Made by a program: the position numbers and the translations under genes | Notes under the pieces: generated by a model | What the model saw: the letters and a program-made list of their open reading frames with translations, nothing else | What the model was told of the DNA's origin: nothing | The model's database searches: none | Shown: positions 55,139 to 64,000 of the stretch, one piece after another | Numbering within the stretch: position 1 is the stretch's first letter | How the letters are laid out: every line of letters starts with the position of its first letter | NCBI RefSeq assembly: GCF_965363235.1 | Contig: NC_134840.1 | Span: 60,754,793 to 60,818,792 of the forward strand | DNA: 64,000 bases | Reading direction: 5' to 3' | From: Mytilus galloprovincialis | Taxonomy: Eukaryota > Mollusca > Bivalvia > Mytilida > Mytilidae

Positions 55139-56058
55139 ATTGTATGTGCTGTTGTGTACCTTTTTGTATAACGTATACCATATTGCAAATCGTCAATACT
55201 TCAATTATTATAGCTTTATTTTAGGTTAACATAACAGACAGTTTGTACATATCGAATCATTAAGCATCATGGATTAAAAGTCTGATGATACGATTTTTTT
55301 GGGGGTAATTCTAACTTTGAACCAATACATGCATATATAATCTCAGGTGCTCCGGAAGGGTGAGCAGATCCTAAGAGATGAAGAATACCCAATAGGTGTC
55401 GAAATGGAACGATATGTGACAGGTTTTAGTGTAGTGTAGTCCATGGAAACTAGTATATAATCAAAACCTTCAAATATTCAGAACCATCCTTTAGATGAGA
55501 TTTTTTAAACGACTTTCAATGAAACAAAATTCTTATTTCCTAATTTTTGTGTTGTATCAACGTTATACCTTAATCAATTGTGGGATACGTTTTATGTCGG
55601 TACGAACACAAAACGCTTTGAGTGTCATGAAAATTTCTAAACCTAGCAACTGGCCTATCATAAACTCTTTTATTAATTAAAAAAAAATCTAAATCCATTA
55701 TGATAGTTTTCATACATTTATTTCAAAAGACACGAGGGATTTTAAAACATTGGTTTGTAAAAGATTCTGCCGTAATAATCTGACGACATATCCCCGAAAT
55801 TTATTTGCGAAGGAGTAGACTTTTTTCACCTTACACGATGCTAAAGTCTTGGTTTTGAACGATGTAGAGGGATTAGTTTTGATCAAGCACCAATTTTCTC
55901 GTGACGTCAAAGGGTGGCATTATTCTATTTATAGCTTTTAGTTGCAACTTGAAATCTCCTCACTTTGTTTTTTTATTCTTTTGAAATATTTTATATGTTA
56001 AATCTGCAAATTATGTTCTTTCCTCGTCCAGATTCAAACGTATGCTATTAAGATATCG
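55139..56058. other. Intergenic DNA between receptors 4 and 5
   Basis: TCAGGTGCTCCGGAAGGGTG at about 55346 is a scrap of the retroelement 3' end. Small frames at 55495-55680 and 55710-55910 have no domain. Otherwise nothing. Confidence 0.4.
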
Positions 56059-56157
56059 AGACAACACCACGTGCACTGTATCCATCGCTCTAGACAACAC
56101 CACGTGCACTGTATCCATCGCTCTAGACAACACCACGTGCACTGTATCAATCGCTCT
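56059..56157. repeat. Three 33-bp repeats, each with a CACGTG E-box
   Basis: The units begin at 56059, 56092 and 56125, each with ACAACACCACGTGCACTGTA. The third has one change. CACGTG is the canonical site for bHLH factors such as Myc/USF/CLOCK types; whether it acts here is unknown. Copied at 59676-59774. Confidence 0.9.
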
Positions 56158-56823
56158 AGACCACACGTCCACCTAGACTAAACTAAATACAATGTAACCC
56201 AGTATATGATGTTAGCACGAAGATGGAATTGATTTATATGAATTTGGATTGATCAATTGATTTCTGTTATTTAACACTACTTTCACTTTCAGCACCATTG
56301 CCTAAATCGTGCAGATAAGCCAGAGTACTCGGTGAGAACCACAGACCTTCGTGCAGGATAACTGGCATTCATTCTAAAAAAAAAATATTATTGGTGTCGG
56401 ACGCAACTGCCTCATGCATGGTTTCTCTCACAACCTCAGTGAAACAGTACATGAACAACTTAGAACACTAGGTGACCCCACAGTTTAAATGTCTATCGTA
56501 GGTAGGTCGTGAACAGTGGTCGTTACAGACAAACGTTCACGTAAATTGTCCCAGTCAATGGATGAATTTAATGTGTCAATCAATGGCCACAGCCACACTG
56601 TTTTGAATTTCATTCTATTAACAAACGATATGTCAATATGATCTTCTTTTAATAGACAAATGGTCAGTCTTTAAATTGAGGTTTGATTGGTGCGTCGAAG
56701 CAAAACGGATAACTGCTCGACTTTCTATCTTACTATCATTGCGAGTCTTTTTCTGCGTTGCATAACGTTGAAATTTATATAATTTTTCAATTATATATCT
56801 GTATAATTTTTCAATTATATATC

Positions 56824-56859
56824 CGTAGTAGTTCAACAATACAGATCCTTAAGATTAAG
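56824..56859 (+). promoter_or_regulatory. Conserved upstream block of receptor 5
   Basis: Copy of 53207-53242 in the tandem duplication, so receptor 5 keeps about 510 bp of the same upstream DNA. Confidence 0.45.
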
Positions 56860-56980
56860 AGAGATTAATCGAATTATTTTATACTCGTAAAGAAAATTAT
56901 CATTTACCATCTACCACGGAATTGTTCTCTTATATGTGTAAAAAATATATTTGCTGTAGTAAATATATATATTCCTATCA

Positions 56981-58144
56981 ATGGCGTCAACAAAAATACA
57001 AGATGAACGTTTGACCGAATGGAACAACAGTGTTATGCAATATTTGTTTCCGAATAACGTTGTTTTATCTCTATACCTAATACTAGGAACTATTGGAAAT
57101 TTAACTGTTATTTTGGTATATGTTTTTAAAATGAAGGTCAAAAGGGATGATAGATTTTTTATACCGGTGCTTGCGATCGTGGATTTTATAGCATGTCTCA
57201 TTGGTGCATCGTATGCCTTTGCTTGGAACCTTTTACCGGTAAAGTTCAAAAACGAATCTGCATGTCTAGCACTGTCCTTTGTTTCTCAAGGGGTAACAAT
57301 TGTAGCTGCAAGTTTATTAATGATAATAGCAGTGCAGCGTTACCTTAAAGTCTGTAAGCCATCATTTATTTTTACACAGAAAATGAAATATTTTTGTACT
57401 TTTTTGGCTTTTTGTTTTGGATGCGCATTTTCAGTTCCGATATTTTTCTATTATGGTGTGGTAGAAATGTACAATCCAATTCTTAATGTTACAGGATACT
57501 GGTGCGGACAAACGGTCCATTACAAAGACCACTTTATTCTTCATGATATAAGTGCTGCAGTATTTGCATTGATTGCTTCCATTGTTCTTATTATACTGTA
57601 CATTTTGATTGGAAAGACAATTTATCAAAAATTTATAAGATTCCATATATCTATGAAACAGGGAAAGTTTACCAAAACACCTAGTAGCTCTACGGAGGCG
57701 GAAAGTGTAGAACCGGTTGATAAAGATAACGTTCACAAGTCTTCAAGATCAAGAGCTAACAGTATCGAAGATCTCGTTGAATGCGACTCATATAGAGGAA
57801 AACTAAGACGAGGATCCACTGATACCCTTGACCAAGGACGTTTCTACACAATAGGACAACATTTTCGAACGCACAGATACTCATACATGTTTATGACAAT
57901 CACTGCACTATTTATCGTTGGTTATACACCACGATTAACACTGATGATTTTAGAAAGTCTTGATCCAAATTTTTGGAACAAACCTAATGAGACAATTGCA
58001 GGATTATTGTTCCTCTATAGGATGTACCTTTTAAATCATGCTATAAATCCATTTATATATACCTTTTTTGATACAAGATTTCGCAAGGCAGTTTCAGAAA
58101 TATTTTGTAGATGTTGCTCAACAAGAAAATCCATGTCTTTATGA
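56981..58144 (+). CDS. Class A (rhodopsin-like) orphan GPCR, receptor 5 (identical to receptor 4)
   Basis: The nucleotide and protein sequences match receptor 4 throughout the coding region (387 residues, same QRY, GYTPR and NPFIY motifs). It has its own copy of about 510 bp of upstream DNA, so it may be expressed from an equal promoter. Upstream of that, receptor 4 has the MITE and inverted duplication, whereas receptor 5 has the minisatellite and E-box repeats of unit 1. Either a very recent duplication, a gene-converted pair, or two haplotypes placed in series by the assembler. Confidence 0.9.
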   Translation: MASTKIQDERLTEWNNSVMQYLFPNNVVLSLYLILGTIGNLTVILVYVFKMKVKRDDRFFIPVLAIVDFIACLIGASYAFAWNLLPVKFKNESACLALSFVSQGVTIVAASLLMIIAVQRYLKVCKPSFIFTQKMKYFCTFLAFCFGCAFSVPIFFYYGVVEMYNPILNVTGYWCGQTVHYKDHFILHDISAAVFALIASIVLIILYILIGKTIYQKFIRFHISMKQGKFTKTPSSSTEAESVEPVDKDNVHKSSRSRANSIEDLVECDSYRGKLRRGSTDTLDQGRFYTIGQHFRTHRYSYMFMTITALFIVGYTPRLTLMILESLDPNFWNKPNETIAGLLFLYRMYLLNHAINPFIYTFFDTRFRKAVSEIFCRCCSTRKSMSL

Positions 58145-58467
58145 GAAATTCGTCATTCGTAGCAATTTAGTAAGAATTTACTTTATACAACGTATATTAT
58201 ATTTAGTAGTAATTTTCTATCAGATACTTTTAAGATTTGTTTTTTTTCTTAAGTCATACTTTATCCATGAAATTTCAAAACACTTTCTTAGATGAATTGA
58301 TTTGAATTGCACTTAAATCGATGTAACAAGATGGCATCTTCAGGATGAAGATGGTGTTTACTGAATATATAGAAAAATGATCCAATACTACAGAAAAATG
58401 AACCAATAAAAGAAGAGAAAAATCTAAATTTTCAAAATAGATAAGAGAATAGAGGATAGCTATAATA

Positions 58468-58755
58468 TAAAGAATAAAGAAAAATGACATAAAGAAATAT
58501 AAAGAAAAAAGAAAAATGACATAAATAAATATAAAGAATAAAGAAAAATGACATAAATAAATATAAAGAATAAAGAAAAATGACATAAATAAATATAAGG
58601 AATAAAGAAAAATGACATAAATAAATATAAGGAATAAAGAAAAATGACATAAATAAATATAAAGAATAAAGAAAAATGACATAAATAAATATAAAGAATA
58701 AAGAAAAATGACATAAATAAATATAAAGAATAAAGAAAAATGACATAAATAAATG
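58468..58755. repeat. 32-bp minisatellite, nine units (unit 2)
   Basis: Copy of 54851-55138 with the same unit count, which is notable because minisatellites usually change in length quickly. Confidence 0.95.
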
Positions 58756-59675
58756 ATTGTATGTGCTGTTGTGTACCTTTTTGTATAACGTATACCATAT
58801 TGCAAATCGTCAATACTTCAATTATTATAGCTTTATTTTAGGTTAACATAACAGACAGTTTGTACATATCGAATCATTAAGCATCATGGATTAAAAGTCT
58901 GATGATACGATTTTTTTGGGGGTAATTCTAACTTTGAACCAATACATGCATATATAATCTCAGGTGCTCCGGAAGGGTGAGCAGATCCTAAGAGATGAAG
59001 AATACCCAATAGGTGTCGAAATGGAACGATATGTGACAGGTTTTAGTGTAGTGTAGTCCATGGAAACTAGTATATAATCAAAACCTTCAAATATTCAGAA
59101 CCATCCTTTAGATGAGATTTTTTAAACGACTTTCAATGAAACAAAATTCTTATTTCCTAATTTTTGTGTTGTATCAACGTTATACCTTAATCAATTGTGG
59201 GATACGTTTTATGTCGGTACGAACACAAAACGCTTTGAGTGTCATGAAAATTTCTAAACCTAGCAACTGGCCTATCATAAACTCTTTTATTAATTAAAAA
59301 AAAATCTAAATCCATTATGATAGTTTTCATACATTTATTTCAAAAGACACGAGGGATTTTAAAACATTGGTTTGTAAAAGATTCTGCCGTAATAATCTGA
59401 CGACATATCCCCGAAATTTATTTGCGAAGGAGTAGACTTTTTTCACCTTACACGATGCTAAAGTCTTGGTTTTGAACGATGTAGAGGGATTAGTTTTGAT
59501 CAAGCACCAATTTTCTCGTGACGTCAAAGGGTGGCATTATTCTATTTATAGCTTTTAGTTGCAACTTGAAATCTCCTCACTTTGTTTTTTTATTCTTTTG
59601 AAATATTTTATATGTTAAATCTGCAAATTATGTTCTTTCCTCGTCCAGATTCAAACGTATGCTATTAAGATATCG

Positions 59676-59774
59676 AGACAACACCACGTGCACTGTATCC
59701 ATCGCTCTAGACAACACCACGTGCACTGTATCCATCGCTCTAGACAACACCACGTGCACTGTATCAATCGCTCT
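59676..59774. repeat. Three 33-bp E-box repeats (unit 2)
   Basis: Copy of 56059-56157, with the same change in the third unit. Confidence 0.9.
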
Positions 59775-60087
59775 AGACCACACGTCCACCTAGACTAAAC
59801 TAAATACAATGTAACCCAGTATATGATGTTAGCACGAAGATGGAATTGATTTATATGAATTTGGATTGATCAATTGATTTCTGTTATTTAACACTACTTT
59901 CACTTTCAGCACCATTGCCTAAATCGTGCAGATAAGCCAGAGTACTCGGTGAGAACCACAGACCTTCGTGCAGGATAACTGGCATTCATTCTAAAAAAAA
60001 AATATTATTGGTGTCGGACGCAACTGCCTCATGCATGGTTTCTCTCACAACCTCAGTGAAACAGTACATGAACAACTTAGAACACTA

Positions 60088-61446
60088 GATTTCATGATGA
60101 AAATTAAACAAACAAAATGCTCTCTTGTACTCTGAATCGTAGTAAGAGATATTGGATTAAAATGTATAGATTTTTTTGTCATTCGAAAGTAATGAATTTG
60201 AAATTGAATGGTATCATATCAGATACGTTTATTACACTGATTGTATGGCTTAGAAAATGTCTCAAATAACAAGCAATAAAGTCTTTTGTAACAATATGCA
60301 GCCGTACTCGAAAACAGACAGAGATGGAAATTAAATACCACAGTTCTCCCAAAAGATTGATATTCTTATTTGAAATATTAATTTCTCCATGAAAATGCTG
60401 CTTTTCGTCGTCTTTGATATCTACTGTGGAAAAAGTGTTCCATGGTGAAATTGACATTGCACAAAATATAGCTGTGTTACTATATTTAGGAAATAAACAC
60501 AACTAGTTGCAGTATAAAGTCTTCCGTATATTGTAGCAGGGATTTGAAATTTATTGACCTTTCCAGTTAACATCTTAGAATCAAAACGTACACCTTGTCA
60601 TTTGGTCTCTAGTGGATGCTTTTTAGATTAGCATGTACTAGGTCACATAGACCTATTTAAGATGCAGGAAAGAGAGAAAAAGAGGCAGAAGGTCCGGGGA
60701 CATGTTTATCATCCTTTGATTTACGGTGTCCGATTGTTCAGCTGCTTTAAATACATGCTACATATATATTTAGGCATTTTAAGTGCAATGATTTGCAATA
60801 TTTAAATTTTGAAGGCTCACATCTTAATAGTTATAATTGTTCAATTAAAACGTAAAAAAATATGCCCAAATCTTAAATATAAGAATTTACTCAATGACCA
60901 TATGGCATTCAATATATATGCTATTATCATGAAAATTAAAAAAAACTTTCTTATAATTCCCTAAGCTTGGATCATGCCATGTTTATTAATATTGGTCCAT
61001 TCTTTCTATCCTATTAGGTCCGGAGACATAGAGTCCTAAGTGTGGACTCTGCAAAAATCGAATTATTTTCATACACCGTTCTTATGTAGGGATGAAATTA
61101 TATGTAAAAAAAAATTGGGCCATGCATTTTTAAATAAAGTAGTAATTTGGTCCAGTCAGAAAAGGTAAACAAATAGTATGTCTGAAGAGGTCAAACTGAA
61201 TTGCATGTAACTCAACTTAAAATTGTCCACATTATATTTTTCTATAACTTTGACATTGTTTGACCAAAAAGTAGTACACTGCACTGTAAAAAACTTTTTT
61301 TGGAGCGAACAGATGCGATTTTATAAATTTGCGTTTTTTTTTCTAATAGAAATGCACTACGAAATAATTGTGTTCTAGGACTAGATATTAAGTATGCAGA
61401 TTTCTTTAAGTACAGACATTTTTTAAAGAACTTTTTTAGTTAATAG
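60088..61446. other. Gene-free stretch
   Basis: Unique right flank of the duplication. A 107-codon reverse frame at 60179-60502 has mixed composition but no domain I recognise and no splice support. No repeat recognised. Confidence 0.35.
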
Positions 61447-62735
61447 ATATAAGGAGATGTGGATTGAGTACCAATGAGACAACTCTCCATCCAAGTCACA
61501 ATTTGTAAAAGTAAACCATTATAGGTCAAAGTACGGTCTTCAACACGGAGTCTTAAGTAAACCATTATAGGTCAAAGTACGGTCTTCAACACGGAGTCTT
61601 AAGTAAACCATTATAGGTCAAAGTACGGTCTTCAACACGGAGTCTTAAGTAAACCATTATAGGTCAAAGTACGGTCTTTAACACGGAGTCTTAAGTAAAC
61701 CATTATAGGTCAAAGTACGGTCTTCAACACGGAGTCTTAAGTAAACCATTATAGGTCAAAGTACGGTCTTCAACACGGAGTCTTAGGTAGCAATACACAG
61801 TTAGGAGTTTAGTTTCGCATTATGGCCCCTGTGGATTTTTCAAATAGGAAAGTTATTGTGTAATAAAATTCATTTTTAGACAGCTGAGTGCTAATTTAGC
61901 CTTCAAAGATGGTTTATAAGAGCATCAAGATTATTTTTTACATGTTTTATGGGCTATTTTCTGTTTGACAATCCGTATTTTCATAGCTAGACCGGCTATC
62001 GGTCCAGAAATTAATGTAATGTTTACAAACACTTTTTTTCTACACGAAGTTTTTGACGCAATTTTACCAAAAAATGAGACGAAATACATATGATTTTCAT
62101 TGGATTTGCTGAATGATATATGTATACAGTTTCAGAAAAGGTATTACTTCAAGCGATTGAAATTCTACTTTTAGCCAAATTTTGGAGAAATATGTGACAT
62201 CTTTTCCCCCCTTTTTGCAATATTTTATAACAAATAAATGCAGATTGTTGCCATGGATACACCCAAAAGAAATTATATTTTACCCTTTTATATACTGGAT
62301 ATAAAATCTATGGAAGATTCTGATTACATACATATGCACATATATGACACAAACAGTAAGCTTGATATTGCAAGAAAGCAATGAAAAGGGGATGGTAAAA
62401 TCTATAAGGGCAAATTTTAATATTTTTTCCTAACTGTTTATTGCTACCTTAAGTAAACCATTGTAGGTCAAAGTACGGTCTTAAACACGGATTCTTGGCT
62501 CACACCGAACCTGCAAGCTATAAAGGGGCCCCAAAAGGACTAGTGTAAAGCCATTAAAAGAGATAAACCAACGGTCTATTCTATATAAAAAACGAGAAAC
62601 AAGAAACATTTTTGAATCACATCAACAAAAGACAACTAATGAACATCATGTTCCTAGCTTAGGACAAGTGCAAACAAATGCAACGGGTTTAACCGTTTTC
62701 ATAGGTACCAACCTTCACCCTTATCTTAAACAGTA
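61447..62735 (+). repeat. Family B repeat expanded by a 46-bp tandem and split by a MITE
   Basis: The head is AGGAGATGTGGATTGAGTAC. A 46-bp unit starting GTAAACCATTATAGGTCAAA begins at 61511, 61557, 61603, 61649, 61695 and 61741, and a seventh unit follows the MITE at 62449. The tail (GGGGCCCCAAAAGGACTAGT, AGCTTAGGACAAGTGC) matches 48763-49048. Single-unit family B copies elsewhere show that the expansion is local. Confidence 0.75.
61786..62448. mobile_element. 663-bp MITE, PIF/Harbinger-like, second copy
   Basis: Ends GGTAGCAATACACAGTTAGG and CCTAACTGTTTATTGCTACC, flanked by TTA (61783-61785 and 62449-62451). Its interior aligns with 52193-52850 throughout (for example GCAGATTGTTGCCATGG). 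It sits at the junction of two 46-bp tandem units, whose uninterrupted form (CTTAAGTAAACC) is the empty site. Confidence 0.8.
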
Positions 62736-63660
62736 TTTTATTATATATTATTTGCACCACTGCTTTAAAATATATCAATGACATGATTGGCAAATTCAAA
62801 AGTGTTGTTAATTTAATAATTATATCTTATTACCAAAAAAAGTTAGGAAAACAATCTAATTCAAGACAAACAATTCATATAACCACTAAACAAAACCGAA
62901 AACTTGTTCATGTTCCTCAGACCTATCTCATACTAGTTTGTAATTGGTATTTTTTTTCTGTCAGAATGATTAATAAAGATATAAAACATCACTTATGAGG
63001 CACATTATCATTTTGAAACATAACCACGAAGTTTGAAATGGTATAAACGTCCATTCACAATGTTTTATTTCAAATTTAGAACGAGAACAAATAGACAAAT
63101 AAAATAGAAGTAAAGTTTCTGTAATGAGGGTTCTTTCAAGATGAAGCTTGATTTATGTTGAATAACTTGCAACTGAAAACTTATGAACAACTCAGAGATT
63201 TGTTATATTCAGAGGACTCTGCTTATTTTACATGGTTCATAGGAGTTAATGGTCCCATCCCGTCAGAATTGAATTCCTATTTATACAGCATATGACTCTC
63301 AACCGATGGAATATGACTTGAAGTAGGATACCTTTCTCTAGACCTACTAAACTGTATAAAGAAAACTTAAAACAAAGAAAGCGAACCTGGTTTATTCGTT
63401 ACATGATAAATGTGAATAGTCAAAGTTTCATTTACCATCGAGTCTCAACTGTCCCATTTATATGTCTACAGTCTAATACGTATTGATAATTGAACATAGC
63501 TCACAAAAGTCATTATTGATATCTCTGGAGAATGAAAACATAGTCTGGTATATATGGCATTTGAATAGGACGTCTGCACATTAAAAACAAAAAACAAAAC
63601 AAAAGAAAGCACTTAACTCTATGATACTAGATACAATAGTACAAGTATCATAAATCACAG
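62736..63660. other. Gene-free stretch
   Basis: AT-rich; a 71-codon frame at 62783-62998 has no domain. No repeat recognised. Confidence 0.35.
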
Positions 63661-63988
63661 GCGCTTGGGTCTATGATACAGAATTTTTTTTTAATATTTT
63701 TTTTATTAAAATATTCAATTTTCTATATTTATAATACATATCTATCACTTCTGTGCATGTCTAACCTAGTTTCGAGTGATTTAAACGACCCAAAGAAAAT
63801 ACCAAATTTTACTATCCATACTAAGAAACATGGATAGTAAAATTGGGTATTTTCTCTGGGTCGTTTAAATCACTCGAAACTAGGTTAGACATGCACAGAA
63901 GTGATAGATATGTATTATAAATATAGAAAATTGAATATTTTAATAAAAAAAATATTAAAAAAAAATTCTGTATCATAGACCCAAGCGC
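63661..63988. repeat. 328-bp near-perfect palindrome
   Basis: Arms of about 159 bp (63661-63819 and 63830-63988) run from GCGCTTGGGTCTATGATACA inward to CTATCCAT, with a 10-nt loop (ACTAAGAAAC). The bases after the right arm (GTTTCTTAG, to the window end) are the reverse complement of the loop. No target duplication visible. Confidence 0.85.
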
Positions 63989-64000
63989 TTTGTTTCTTAG

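Larger units (their letters stand above)
52854..56470 (+). repeat. Tandem duplication, unit 1 (3,617 bp)
   Basis: Identical to 56471-60087 except for T at 55098 versus A at 58715, the only difference I found. It carries receptor 4 with about 510 bp upstream and 1.9 kb downstream. The left boundary falls directly after the MITE's target duplication (52851-52853). Confidence 0.9.
56471..60087 (+). repeat. Tandem duplication, unit 2 (3,617 bp)
   Basis: Head-to-tail copy of 52854-56470. The new junction reads ...AGAACACTA|GGTGACC; the unit ends at ...AGAACACTA, after which sequence (GATTTCATG) is unique. One base (G) of possible microhomology. It includes the conserved block (56824-56859), the minisatellite (58468-58755) and the E-box repeats (59676-59774). 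Confidence 0.9.

Noticed and set aside
54658-55188. 176- and 117-codon reverse frames rich in F, I, L and Y (also at 58275-58813)
   Set aside because: They lie over the 32-bp AT-rich minisatellite, and all three frames are open in turn. A hydrophobic membrane protein is not supported.
60179-60502. 107-codon reverse frame
   Set aside because: Composition is fairly protein-like, but no domain, no start or splice support, and it ends in low-complexity sequence. Left as unproven.

Overview
The window is AT-rich animal nuclear DNA, most likely from a bivalve mollusc and probably a marine mussel (Mytilus-like). The grounds are intronless class A GPCR genes in a local paralogue cluster, a very high load of short interspersed repeats of kinds I recognise from mussel DNA, and eukaryotic splice-like signals. 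There is no operon structure, and I found no tRNA, rRNA or CRISPR. The species is inference.

Genes. Five complete receptor genes of one rhodopsin-like orphan family are present: 6422-7537 (+), 21588-22751 (-), 29367-30530 (+), 53364-54527 (+) and 56981-58144 (+). A decayed sixth copy lies at about 15840-16870 (-). The first two and the pseudogene form one subgroup; the last three form another. The last two encode identical 387-residue proteins and sit in a 3,617-bp direct tandem duplication (52854-56470 and 56471-60087), in which I found one base difference.

Layout. 1-6000: old interspersed repeats, no gene. 6008-7537: receptor 1 with a probable 5'UTR intron. 8379-11716: a three-level nest, with a hairpin-ended element holding a 5'-truncated retroelement that itself holds a 1.3-kb insert carrying 170-bp tandem repeats. 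11717-21587: repeats, retroelement fragments and the receptor pseudogene. 21588-22751: receptor 2. 23.7-27.7 kb: nested repeats, including a 2.7-kb element with matched ends. 29-30.5 kb: receptor 3.

31780-47130: the most striking object. About 15.35 kb of satellite-like DNA is enclosed by a perfect 43-bp terminal inverted repeat and flanked by an exact 9-bp target duplication (CTGAAATGA). The satellite (monomer about 165-200 bp, with an 11-bp subrepeat) runs in one orientation for about 11.8 kb and flips at about 43613. The whole therefore reads as a giant foldback transposon whose arms are satellite arrays. It carries no visible transposase.

47-53 kb: a retroelement RT fragment, an 81-bp hairpin MITE, and a 0.7-kb inverted duplication, one arm of which carries a 658-bp Harbinger-like MITE. 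The receptor 4/5 tandem duplication begins exactly where that MITE's target duplication ends. A second MITE copy (61786-62448) sits in a 46-bp tandem array. The window ends in a 328-bp near-perfect palindrome.

Overall this is a receptor gene cluster that has grown by local duplication inside DNA shaped by foldback, hairpin and TIR elements. Receptor ligands cannot be inferred from the sequence.
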